Shown: one piece after another, positions 32,999-42,842 of the stretch
Layout: the number at the start of each line of letters is the position of its first letter
How positions within the stretch are numbered: position 1 is the first letter of the stretch
The notes under the pieces: generated by a model
What the model saw: the letters and a program-made list of their open reading frames with translations, nothing else
The model's database searches: none
What the model was told of the DNA's origin: nothing
Program-made: the position numbers and the translations under genes
Origin: Aradus depressus
Lineage: Eukaryota > Arthropoda > Insecta > Hemiptera > Aradidae
NCBI GenBank assembly: GCA_963662175.1
Contig: OY759226.1
Span: 27,062,065 to 27,126,064, forward strand
DNA: 64,000 nucleotides
Direction of reading: 5' to 3'

Positions 32999-33112
32999 AA
33001 TATATACATAAAGTGAACTGGTTTCGACTTCTTCGTCAGCACAAAGTACAAAAGGGACATTTAAATTTGCTAGCTTGTCATATTTATACAATTCTCAAGT
33101 CTTACCTTAACA
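32999..33112 (-). repeat. repeat pair member, possible Penelope-like end
   Basis: Minus strand: TTTGTACTTTGTGCTGACGA with GAAGTCGAAACCAGTTC and then TTTATGTATATATTT. A diverged relative with the same order lies at 55,484-55,583. The CTGACGA...CGAAAC order recalls the 3' ends of Penelope-like elements, but the short stem II does not fold convincingly as a hammerhead. Confidence 0.35.
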
Positions 33113-33251
33113 TAACATTTAAAAATAATTGAGTTGTGAATAATCTAAAAAAATGAAGTATAAGTAAGGTTCTTATGGAGTTTTGAATTCAGAAATGAAA
33201 TTTTATGTCGATACATTCATTCTATCGGCAGTTATTGAAGTTTTTGTGTTA

Positions 33252-34191
33252 AGCCGGCTCCACACTTGTACAAAACCCCGAACCGAACCACGACCTGCTA
33301 CCTGCATTACGTGTTGAGGTTACAGATGTAGACGGGGACCTGTTACCTGAAACCGAACCCCGCTACCTGGTTCGGGGGTTCCGGCGAGTTGTCGGTAAAA
33401 AGGTCTGCTCCAAAGGGTTTAGTTTGTTGTGAGGGGTTGTAGTGGGGACGTCATTCCAAACCAGTTGCTGTAACCAGCTGTGCAATATGAATTGGAATTG
33501 AACGACTTCAAATGTAGAAGAAATGTTTTTTTTTTTTTTGTTTTTTTTTTTACCTCACGGCTACTTATTTACTTATAAAATGTTCAACAGTTTTCATATT
33601 TTGATATAATAAAATTAATAATGACAACTTACCTGCAAGTGTTCTTTCAATCCTTCAATTTGAAAAGGTATTGTAGTCTTGTAAATGAATCTCGACTAGC
33701 CAACAAACGAAGGGTTACTGCCAGTTTGTCTTGTACCGTTATTGCTTTTCTAAATAGTCTTTTTTCGCCAACTTTGCTCCTACTAAATTAATTAGGTATT
33801 CAAACTCGGTCGGGGACTTAGGGGGTGAAGTTTTTGTATTGTCCACCAACTGACTGCAACTCCAAGTTTGACAATAAAGACACACCACCATTATCTCTTC
33901 ATCGAATATAAATTCATTTGCCACCACCTTCGCGATCTCTTCTTTTGATCTTTTTTAAGAGCGTAATGAATGTTGATATAAGCTGCCGCGGCCACTATCA
34001 GATCCATCTTTTCACTTGTACGAACCAAACAACTACTGGAACGCAAAAAAGTTTGGGGAAATGTTTGAGCGCTGGTTCGCGAACCCAAGGTCAAAACGAG
34101 GGACGAAAATTCCCCTGAACCAAACCTGGTTACCAGCAAGTAAACGTTGCTAGGTTCTGTTCGGGATTTTGTAACAAGTATGGACCCGGCT
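33252..34191 (-). mobile_element. PIF/Harbinger relic, 940 bp, TTA target duplication
   Basis: Ends AGCCGGCTCCACACTTGTAC (33,252) and, inverted, AAGTATGGACCCGGCT (34,191). Flanking TTA at 33,249-33,251 and 34,192-34,194 matches the 3-bp TTA/TAA preference of PIF/Harbinger. Inside is a transposase N-terminal fragment on the minus strand. A large internal deletion removed the catalytic part. Confidence 0.8.
33645..34007 (-). pseudogene. PIF/Harbinger transposase, N-terminal fragment
   Basis: From an ATG at 34,007 the minus strand reads MDLIVAAAAYINIHYALKKD, KKRSRRWW, then after a frameshift [15 protein letters not shown] and [17 protein letters not shown] sequence, and near the end [10 protein letters not shown]. 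The RRWW tryptophan pair, F(E/D)xLLxxVxPxI and the RLLATGxSFxxLxYxF motif (here [15 protein letters not shown]) are the conserved N-terminal half of insect Harbinger transposases. The DDE catalytic triad should follow but is missing. Frame breaks are present. Confidence 0.7.
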
Positions 34192-34449
34192 TTAGGCCTT
34201 TGCCTGTACTCTATTTTTCTTTGGTCGCTTTGACTGAAATCAGTAGATGTTGTCGTTAGAGGGTACTGGATTCACATACAAAATTTCGAATTGATACGTT
34301 CTTTCTGTAGGGAGTTATGAGTTATCGTGTTCACAGAAACACAGGCAGACATAAATATTTTTTGAAAAACATGAAATTCCGTTGGAAATTCCGAATCGAT
34401 TTTTTTTACAGATTATATAACTTCCCCTATACTTTGTAAATGACGCCAG

Positions 34450-34720
34450 ATAGACTTGCAGGATGTGTGTGACGTAGCTCACTGCATGGTGCATCTGGTC
34501 AAGGCGGGGAACTCTGTAGGCCATAACATCACAGCCATCGCCGAACCCCACCCTTGGAGAAATGTTACATTCAGCAAACCACTCTCCTGGTCGTTTCCAC
34601 ACTCGCCCACGTCCGTCTGGAGAATATAGGACGAGTCTGGACTCATCTGTGCATGACTCCATTCAGCCACAGTCCAAATTGCATTGTCTCGGGTAAATTT
34701 GGCTACCCGGTGCTCCAGTG
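34450..34720 (-). pseudogene. Tc1-like transposase central fragment
   Basis: The minus strand reads FTRDNAIWTVAEWSH, then (in another frame) TDESRLVLYSPDGRGRVWKR and PGEWFAECNISPRVGFGDG. (F)TDESRFxLxSxDGRxRVWRRxGE and the NxxPRVxFGGGSVMVW block are the middle of the Tc1 DDE domain. At least one frameshift (near 34,640) separates the flanking pieces. The D of TDES is the first catalytic Asp; the second catalytic region lies beyond the fragment. Confidence 0.75.
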
Positions 34721-36420
34721 GTAGGGCAGTCTGGGGGTTTTACCAGCTTCGTGCAGTCTTCTTTTAAATGTTCATGTTTCTTACCTTACGAATTCCATTT
34801 TGGAGCTAGATGCTCTCGCGTCACTGTCAATCAGAGAAACCGGTGACCCCTCTCCATGGTAACCCTCGGGCGGCTTTGTCCTCGTCTTGAGATGCCTTAT
34901 TATTTTCTAAATTTTGAAAAATGTTAAATCTAATCCAAAAGTTTTTAAATTATCTTAGCAGGGAAAATGAACAGCATAGAATAAGAGAACAAATATGGGT
35001 TTATTTACTTAAACCTACATTATACACTACATTATAGAATTAAAAACTAAGATTGGAACAAAAATCAAACTATTTAAAAGAAAAATCTTATAAACTAAAT
35101 TCTTAAAACGATTTGTCTTTTTTCTGTTTTATATTTTGGCCATTATTTATATCAGTGTTATATATTTTGGGCATATATATTTTGTACATATAAATAAATA
35201 AAAGTACCTCCTTTGTGCATCAATTTCAATGTTATATCACACCTTTTTGGTTCATCACACCTTAAGCCTAAACACTTTTCCCACTCCTAGCCTGTCCACC
35301 ATCCCAACTCTCCTCAGATCTTTTCACCTCCACAACCCAAACTTCGACTCTTCCACCTTATTTAGAACAGCTGATGGTCGCCTTTTGTTCTCCACTCATT
35401 GGTTCGTTTTAAAACAAAATGCGACTTCACATATTTATTTACTAATTCAGTTACTTCACTGTTTTTATACAAATAAATATAATTAATTTTATAATATTTT
35501 AATAATTATAATATGTGTAATTTTATACATCACAGAGCCATTGTAGTCACTGCTCGGGGTTCTCAATGGGATTCCTATGATAACGCCAACAAAGAATTGG
35601 ACCGGTAGAAACGCCCGGTCTGTAAGAACTAATTTTGAATTACCGTAGCTCGTCTGTCCATGTAGACTTATCACCTTATATACTATTAAATGACCTTCTT
35701 AAAAGTTGAGCTCCATATTTTCAACACCACATATATCTTCTCTTGTCCTGGATGTGTCCGACGTTTTCTCAGTTTTGACCCTGACAAACTCACTGAATTG
35801 TTAATTTACAATCAAATTAAATATAACAAATCACAAACTGACATCCATTCCAGTCAAATTGTGGTTAGAACCACACCCAAACGAATAACTCTCGAAAGGA
35901 GGATTTATCAACTCTTGTAACATTTTTCCATCCAAGGCCATAAAGTTTAGTTTGCTACAACTGATCATTATAGGAACATATCACCTGTCTCACGTACGTG
36001 CGTGCCTCAATGTACTGCCATCACATTGACAATATGTTTTGAAATGTCATTTTCAGATTTTTTTTTACCGTTAGACTTAACGTTTAGTTGTTGAAATATC
36101 TTTTGGTAAATACTCGTCAAAATGTTGTTTCTTCATAGGGATGAGTTAACACAATGATTGATTTAATAATGGTTTCGAAATAACATAAAACAATCACTGT
36201 TTACTTCTAATGGTTCTACTCACATACTCAGTATGGTCATTAATAATATAACATTTGATTAATTGTTTGTTTAGTGTTTGAATGAGATGAAGACAGGTCC
36301 CTAAATGGATGGTTTGAAGTATCGAATGAACCGTAAGGTTATGACAACAGTGTGTGTAAACAGAACCAATGGGAATGACATGTTCCTAAGCATGACATCA
36401 TTCTAATCTCCAGGGATTGT
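34721..36420. other. no recognised gene or named repeat
   Basis: 1.7 kb of AT-rich sequence. Small frames (35,229-35,486; 35,489-35,674; 35,690-35,920) have no motif I recognise. A missing first exon of the CD36-family gene could lie in this kind of region, but I see no candidate. Confidence 0.35.
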
Positions 36421-36423
36421 TTT

Positions 36424-36729
36424 TGTGACTCGTAGGCTCATAGGGGCTTTAACTACGAGGTCATATCGCCTACTACCAGAGCGCTCTTTCGTCACTCTGG
36501 TGGACATGAGCCCGTCTCTACTGTGGAAGTCCTAAATTTTGCCTACCCTAAATTTTTATTCACCTAGGGTAGGGGTCTTTAACGAGTACCTCACATCGTA
36601 CAGGCTCGGGACCATCGCTTAACGTCCCATCCGAAACTCCCAGATAAAATAAATTAAGGGCCTCGGTCGGGTTTCGAACTCACGATCTTGAGCTCAGAAG
36701 ACAAGCACCTCTGAGCTACCGGCGCCCTC
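36424..36729 (-). repeat. SINE-A, nearly full length with internal deletion
   Basis: From TTTTGTGACTCGTAGGCTCA to CGGCGCCCTCT. A short gap in the central region removes the CGGCGTGCTTAAG segment. Confidence 0.85.
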
Positions 36730-36892
36730 TACAAAAAGACACAATAAATCAAGAAATATTCAATGCATCTTGGATCAAGATTGACCTGAAAATGGTAGTC
36801 TAACAAGAATCCAACTTACAAATTGTTCATTAAAAAAAATAATAATAAGGTAATTTAAGTAAAAAAACAATATTTTGGATCAAAATAAAAAA

Positions 36893-36975
36893 ATCGTCGG
36901 TGAATCACTTTAAGCCTTCCTCCTAATATCCCTCTTCTCTTTGGTCGATTTGGCTGAAAAACAATAGGTGTTGTC
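36893..36975 (+). repeat. family B, internally deleted
   Basis: CGTCGGTGAATCACTTTAAG joins the 5' palindrome directly to GGTCGATTTGGCTGAAAAAC. Confidence 0.6.
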
Positions 36976-37015
36976 CTTGAACACCTAACATACGTCGCAT
37001 TCTAGTGATGAATGT

Positions 37016-37490
37016 TTTCAGAGTGGTTAGTACACGACCTACCTGTCTCAAGGACAGACAATCACCTCGCCAACTGTACCACAAACCTCCATCTGACCTG
37101 TCCACAAGAACCACACACAAGGTCTGTTTGCGCTATGCACTTACGACTTCGAGGAACTGCAACAAAACCGCAATTTGAACCTCGAACTGTACTAAAACCA
37201 CAAGTTGAACCTTAACGAGACAAACCACAGCCTTCTAGATATGCAATTATCTCAGATTTCCGTCAGTCGTGCGTTCATTCCACATTTTACAGTAACAATT
37301 CTAAATAGTTTAGTTTAAATATGCAAAAACATATATAAATTGCACATTTTTCCTGTCAATACGCATCGTTAGAAAGGCGATTCTATCATTTGAGTATCAA
37401 GAAAGTTGCATTCTAGTTAATGGGACATTGTGCCACAAACTGCGCTCTACCTCCAGATCCTGTCCGCCATTTTGAACTTCTGAATACCAA
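37016..37490. other. no recognised feature
   Basis: Frames here (36,923-37,215, both strands) lack motifs. Confidence 0.35.
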
Positions 37491-37493
37491 ATT

Positions 37494-37670
37494 CATTTGA
37501 TTTCACGTCGATAAATTCATAACAACGGCAGTTATTAGAGTTTTTGTGTTGACACTCCTTCTTGATCCTCCCCTTTTCTTAGGTCGATTTGGCTGAAAAT
37601 CAATACGTGTCCTCCTCATGTGGTTCAGGATATACAAATAAAATTTCTTATCGATACATTCATTCTGTAG
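37494..37670 (+). repeat. family B fragment
   Basis: TCGATAAATTCATAACAACGG, TTAGGTCGATTTGGCTGAAA and TTATCGATACATTCATTC in order. Confidence 0.65.
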
Positions 37671-37885
37671 GGGGAGGGAGGGTCGCACCCACTCTTCGCC
37701 CGGTTTGCGGGCTGAGGTCTCTATGAATCCACTCCCAATTGATTTTACATAAAATGCAACATTCAAAGACCAATATCTCGAAAACTATTGCCCGTACAAG
37801 AAAACTAAAAATACCAGAAAACCTAGTTTTCTTGTGGAGAATCTGAAAATTCTAATTAAAAATTTGTAAAAAAAAAAAAAACTAC
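37670..37885. repeat. related pair, copy 1
   Basis: Shares with the element at 38,168 the phrase ACTCTTCGCCCGGTTTG and CTATGAATCCACTCCC, then CAATATCTCGAAAACTATTG. It lacks the CAGGGGCGTAGCC start seen in copy 2. Confidence 0.75.
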
Positions 37886-38167
37886 ATTTTAGAAAGTAAA
37901 CCCAACTTTTTTCTTCTGTTATTGTTTTTTCTTTAGTGCTGTTGAGATGTTTGTATAATGTATTATTTGTTCTGGAACCTACCCAACAGTTCTCTTTTTT
38001 AAGTACATCGCCTCTGAAGATGTTAGCAATACCGAAAGTACTCCCATATTATATAAATTTAGTGAAGTAGACAATATTTTAAAAAAGAAAGTTAAAGTAT
38101 TGAGTATAACTGGGGAAGTATAAAAGTACATAATTGGTTCAATATGAAAAGATACATGTGAAATTGA
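37886..38167. other. no recognised feature
   Basis: AT-rich spacer between two copies of the same repeat. Confidence 0.35.
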
Positions 38168-38405
38168 CAGGGGCGTAGCCAGGATTTTGAGCAGGGGGAG
38201 GGTCGCCCCCACTCTTCGCCCGGTTTGTGAGCTGAGGTCTCTATGAATCCACTCCCCATTGATTTTAAGTAAAACGCAACTTTCAAAGACCAATATCTCG
38301 AAAACTATTGCTCGTAGAAGAAAACTGAAAAAACCGAAAACCTAGTTATTTTGTCGAGAATCTGAAAATCGTAATTAAAAATTTGTGAAAAATAAATTTT
38401 TTTAA
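38168..38405. repeat. related pair, copy 2, hAT-like start
   Basis: Begins CAGGGGCGTAGCCAGGATTT, the same hAT-style terminus as the MITEs at 16,201 and 30,363. It then continues like copy 1 at 37,670. The far end is not defined. Confidence 0.7.
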
Positions 38406-38860
38406 GATTTAATTTCACTGAGGTGTGTGTTGTGTCAATGTTTAAGCCTATTTCTGATATGTGTTCTTTTACCCTATTTTTAATTGTCTCCCATTTTGAC
38501 TTACATAAACGTGAATTAAAACCAATAATGGAGCGAGTGACCTGAACAATATTCCTGGACGGCTTGGGCAGTGATGCTGGCTGGAACAGCGCGGAATGTC
38601 CATGTCGAAGGCTGTTCAAAATGTGGGATCCATGATAGAAAGTGACGTCATCATTTGACCTTTTACCCGGAAATATTTGGCCTCGTCCAGATAATAACCT
38701 GCACACCACGAATACAACCTGCAAAAAAACATTTACTTCGCTGGAGAGGATATTGTACAGAAATTACTGGAGTCTGTTTTTTGTAAGTTGGTACACTGGT
38801 ATTTGATTAGGTAGGTCTTGGTTTGATTTCTAAGGAGGAAGTTAACTTTCAAGAAGTGTT
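38406..38860. other. no recognised feature
   Basis: A 139-codon minus frame (38,305-38,724) partly overlaps the repeat and has no known motif. It contains SLPKPSRNIVQVTRS, which I could not place. Confidence 0.35.
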
Positions 38861-39150
38861 CGTCGGTGAATCATTGCACGTATACTTCCCCAGATCGCAT
38901 TATTTTTTAATCAACTATATTTTTACTTTTCCTCTAAACTCTTCAACTAATTTGACTGAAGATCAATAGGATCTTATACTGGGACTTATAAATCATCATA
39001 TCGAATTTCGACTCAATACATTCATTATATCGGCAGTTATTACAGTTTATACTCCCCAGCGATACAAAGGGCGTAGGAAGTTAGTGATGAGTTAAAAACT
39101 CGATGCCGAGTTTTCAACGAAATTTCATGTTTTCCGATCCCGATATCGAA
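38861..39150. repeat. family B forward plus reversed 3' end
   Basis: Forward 5' palindrome (GTCGGTGAATCATTGC) and ACTTCCCCAGATCGCATTAT at 38,861-38,910. At about 39,051 CTCCCCAGCGATACAAAGG and AAAAACTCGATGCCGAG begin the reversed 3' end. Confidence 0.7.
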
Positions 39151-39785
39151 GGCTATGGTAGTCGTGCGGGCTAGAGCGTGGGCTTTGGCCGTATCGTCTC
39201 ATGGTTTGTGGTAGGGATGGGTATCGACCAACAAAACATCGATTAATGACATCGATTATTATGTTATACTAGTTAATCGATACACTTATTATTCGCTGGT
39301 TAAATAATCGATTAATCGATTAAACAAACGCACAAACAAAAGTTAATACAATCAGTCAATCACAACTCACAAATGACAAAACACAAATGATTAGAAATTA
39401 GAATTAGAAGTAGAACTATTAGAAGGTTACTGTGTTGTATCGATAGTCTCCTCCCACTTTTTTAGACGAGTTGCACTTCGGATGAATAATAATTAATTCA
39501 TTTTTCTTTTTTTTCTCCTGTTTTTCGGATGAGTTGTGATTTTAATTAAAAATTTAATAATCGTTATATAATCATCGATTATCCGATTAATCAAACCTAG
39601 ATGACATCGATTAAAAAACCACCGATTATATTACCAAAACATCGATTATTTCGATTAATAGGTTAATCGATACCCATCCCTAGTTTATGGGTTCGAATCA
39701 TGTCCGTGAGTGATAGAATAGATGGATATGGTAAATAACTAGATAACACCATTATAGGAGTCATGTCTAATATGCATCGAACATA
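39150..39785 (+). repeat. SINE-B copy split by an hAT-like MITE
   Basis: Head GTAGTCGTGCGGGCTAGAGC and B box GGGTTCGAATCA, body ATAACACCATTATAGGAGTC. The MITE 39,212-39,682 interrupts the head next to the B box. Dropping the MITE and one 8-bp duplication restores TTTGTGGGTTCGAATC. Confidence 0.8.
39212..39682. mobile_element. 471-bp hAT-like MITE nested in SINE-B
   Basis: Ends TAGGGATGGGTATCGA and, inverted, TCGATACCCATCCCTA. An 8-bp duplication GTTTGTGG (39,204-39,211) and GTTTATGG (39,683-39,690) has one mismatch. The interior has many ATCGATTA/TAATCGAT motifs, so it is largely self-complementary. No coding capacity. Confidence 0.88.
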
Positions 39786-39789
39786 AAGC

Positions 39790-40225
39790 GAAAAAAGAAA
39801 TGAATGTATCAACACGAAACTTTATATGTGTAACCAGAATAACAATATCTATTGATTTTCAGTCAAATCGGCCAAAGGGAAGTGGGGAACAAAAATTACA
39901 ATAACTGCTGACGTAATGAATGCATCGAAATGAAATTTCATATTTGAAGTCAAAACCTAATGAGGACATTATCTGCCGAATTTCAGTGATATCGGCTAAA
40001 GAGAAGGGGGGGTTCAGGGGAGAGGCTAAATTCAAAAACACTAATAACAGCCGATGAAATGAATTTTTATTCAAAATTTAGCATAAGGATTTAGGAGCCA
40101 CTATGTAAGTCAACTGTTGAATATTACGACAAACGGTCGACTGGTTTTGGAGGGGGAACGACAAATTAATTGATTAATTCCTTCTGGGGAAGTACATTGC
40201 CGGTGATTCACCGACGACTTTTTTA
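39790..40225 (-). repeat. family B, reverse, near full length
   Basis: Ends in GGGGAAGTACATTGCCGGTG followed by ATTCACCGACGAC, the reversed 5' palindrome. It contains GTCAAATCGGCCAAAGGGAA and the ATTAATTGATTAATTCC phrase. It is one of the best copies of the family. Confidence 0.8.
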
Positions 40226-40503
40226 CCTCAGACAGTACAATATGAACCTTCAAAGTGTTATTATAGTTTCATGTCACCTATAATACTATAGTGCATCGAC
40301 ACTGGGTTAGTTGTCTGAATCGGGGTCAAGGACACATACATCTCACCTCGCACGAAAACACGCTAACCACTTCTCCAGCTTTGCCAAGTATACATGGTAT
40401 TTCTAAATATATTCAGTTGAAATTAATTTGCTTCTTGTTTGAGGTCTCTCTTGATATTGTGAGTGGTTTTGATAAAAATTTTGCTCGATATCAAAATTAC
40501 TTA
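40226..40503. other. no recognised feature
   Basis: No gene. The frame at 40,291-40,593 runs into SINE sequence. Confidence 0.35.
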
Positions 40504-40625
40504 GTTCAGTTAGTTAGTTATTATGACTCATGCCCGGGCTTTAACTACGTGGTCATATCGCCTACTACCAGAGCGCTCTTTTGTCTCTCATAAGCCCGAC
40601 TCTACTGTGTGAGTCCTAAATTATA
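40504..40625 (-). repeat. SINE-A 3' end, AACTA tail type
   Basis: TTAGTTAGTTATTATGACTC begins the minus-strand 3' end and stops near the CTACTGTGTGAGTCC segment. Confidence 0.75.
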
Positions 40626-40639
40626 TGTGTATCTAGAAC

Positions 40640-40860
40640 CCTTTAAGGGCGACTCCTATTGATTACCAGCCAAATCGACAGAAGGAAAGAAGGGGATAGG
40701 GGGGAGGCTTAGCACATAAACTCTAAGAACTACCGATTGAATGACTGTATCGACAGAAAACTTCATATTTGAATACAAAACCCCGTGAAGACAATACCAG
40801 TTAAATTTGAGCAAAATCGGCTGAAGAGGGGGTTCATGGGATGGGGCTCAAATCAAAAAC
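40640..40860 (-). repeat. family B fragment, reverse
   Basis: AGCCAAATCGACAGAAGGAA, AACTACCGATTGAATGACTG and TGAGCAAAATCGGCTGAAG. Confidence 0.65.
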
Positions 40861-40968
40861 CTATAAAATTTAGTGTGCCCACCAGAGTGACGAAAGAGCG
40901 CTCTGGTAGTATGCGATATGACCTCTTAGTTAAAGCCCGGGCATGAGTCATAATAACTATCTAACATT
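40861..40968 (+). repeat. SINE-A 3' end
   Basis: Plus strand: CACCAGAGTGACGAAAGAGC to GAGTCATAATAACTATCTA. Confidence 0.75.
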
Positions 40969-41148
40969 ACCATTTTATTTAATTATAACATACATATTGT
41001 AGTTATACACTTTTTTTAATAACTATTTTTTTATGATAAATTATTGTATGTTAATATGTATCTATGATATGTATCTATAATCGTATTTCCTTCTTCCTTA
41101 ATTATATAATGTCATTCTATATAGTTTTTTATGCCTAAATGTATTTTC

Positions 41149-41488
41149 TAGTTAGTTGTTGTGACCCAGGTCCGGGCTTTAAATACAAGGTCATGTAACC
41201 TACTACCAGAACGCTCTTTCGTCACTCTGGTGGACATGAGCCCTACTCTACTATAGGAGTCCTAAATTTTATCTACCCTAAATTTTTGTTCACCTAGGGT
41301 AGGGGTCTTTAGCGAGTACCAGACATCGTACAGGCTCGGGACCATCGCTTAACGTCCCATCCGAAGGACGGCGTGTTTAAGTATTTTACCTCCGAGATAA
41401 AATAAACTAAGGGCCTCGGCCGGGTTTCAAACCCTCGATCTTGAGCTCAGAAGGCAAGCACGCATACCACTGAGCTACCGGAGCCCTC
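41149..41488 (-). repeat. SINE-A, full length, AACTA tail type
   Basis: From TAGTTAGTTGTTGTGACCC to CCGGAGCCCTC. Both Pol III boxes are present on the minus strand. Confidence 0.9.
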
Positions 41489-41800
41489 AAACTACTTAGT
41501 TCATTAAAAAGTTTGGTTGAATTATGTACAGGCATTATTCCATGAGGATGGATAAAACACAGGCTAGGTCTGCAGACTGGCCGTTCTCAAAAATATATTG
41601 TCAAGGGGGCTTTTTGGCAACCACCCTTATTATTTCGGCACTTCTACTCAGACACATCACATGTATTTGTATCTGTTACTGATTCATTGAGAAATGTGTC
41701 TGATCCAGTCCAAAGTGAATGACCCAAAATTCAGTGAGGCTCCAAATAATAAATATTACAAATGGAGATGGAGAGGGGGGGTGGGGGTGGGGGGTGAAGT
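41489..41800. other. no recognised feature
   Basis: Includes a G-rich tract at about 41,775-41,797. No gene. Confidence 0.4.
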
Positions 41801-41804
41801 GATG

Positions 41805-42270
41805 AAAATAAAAAGTTGTCGGTAAATCACCGGTAATGTACTTCCCCAGAGCGAATTAATCAAATAATTTTTCGCTCCTTCTCCAAAAAACAGTCTATAT
41901 TAAACAGTTGAATTACGTAGGGGCTTCTAAATCCTCATATTAAATTGTGTGTCAATAAATTTATTACATAAGCCTTTGACCCATTTGGCTGAAAATCCAA
42001 AGGTGTTGTCCTTATGGGATTTTGGTCACACATCTAAAATTTAGTGTGGTTACATTCATTCTATCGGCAGTTATTAGAGTTTTTATGTTAAGCCTCCCCC
42101 CTCAACTCTGGCGATACATACATTTTATCGGGAGTTGTGGTGTTCACAGACTGAATTTTTTTAATACATATTATGAATCTAGAGGTCGGAAAAAATGAAA
42201 TTCTGTTGAAAACTCCGCATAGAATTTTTGACAGATTACATAACTTTCCGTATACTTCATATAGGTTGGG
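41805..42270 (+). repeat. family B, near full length, forward
   Basis: Starts with the 5' palindrome (GTTGTCGGTAAATCACCGGT), then TACTTCCCCAGAGCGAATTA. Internal phrases TTCATTCTATCGGCAGTTAT and GTGGTGTTCACAGACTG follow. It ends GGTTGGGAAATTATAG near the usual CTGGGGAAGT. It is a reference copy for the family. Confidence 0.8.
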
Positions 42271-42452
42271 AAATTATAGAAAGATAACAGTAATCATGAA
42301 TCAAAAAACCTTCCCATCTCACCCTTTTTAATAACAGCTGACCACACGTATCATGAACAAATAATTACTACGCGATATCTCTATAAATGTATTATTTAAA
42401 TAAATCTAATATAAAGTTATTATTTATAATTTTTCCTTTTTGTTTGTTGCAG
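42271..42452. other. intron or upstream flank of the first visible CD36-family exon
   Basis: Ends in a pyrimidine-rich tract and TTGTTGCAG, the acceptor for the exon starting at 42,453. No earlier coding exon was found in the window. Confidence 0.6.
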
Positions 42453-42544
42453 GTTGCTTACTTTTTTTAATATTAGGAAGCATATTAGCTTTAACAGGAA
42501 TAGTGACACTAGTCTGGAAGCCAGTTGACATTCTATTAAATGAG
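42453..42544 (+). CDS. CD36-family exon a, N-terminal membrane anchor
   Basis: 92 bp; the first two bases complete a codon begun in a missing exon. It codes for CLLFLILGSILALTGIVTLV and WKPVDILLNE, a typical N-terminal anchor followed by a short charged stem. The acceptor is TTGTTGCAG, the donor GAG|GTAATT; the next intron is in phase 0. Confidence 0.9.
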
Positions 42545-42768
42545 GTAATTATATTTATTATTTATTTTGTAATATAAATATTTTCTTTAGCTCCAACTAA
42601 AATGAAATTTCCCTTTGGCTCTTAAGGCTTAAGTTATAAGTATTACTCATTTACTATATCTGTTTTTCATATAATTATTACTCTAATTTTTATTTTATTT
42701 GTTTCTCACTTTATTATACCCATCTACATATTTTATTATAATTTAGAATTGTATTTATTTTTAATATT

Positions 42769-42842
<74 letters not shown>

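Larger units (their letters stand above)
33170..34440 (+). repeat. family B copy split by a PIF/Harbinger relic
   Basis: Left part 33,170-33,251 ends GAAGTTTTTGTGTTA. Right part starts at 34,195 with GGCCTTTGCCTGTACTC and runs to AACTTCCCCTATACTTTGTA at about 34,437. Removing the insertion and one TTA restores the ordinary B phrase. Confidence 0.8.

Noticed and set aside
32999..33112. Functional hammerhead ribozyme
   Set aside because: CTGACGA and CGAAAC are present, but the intervening sequence does not form a proper stem II and stem III cannot be closed.
38305..38724. 139-codon minus frame as a gene
   Set aside because: No conserved motif, and part of it lies in a repeat that occurs twice in the window.
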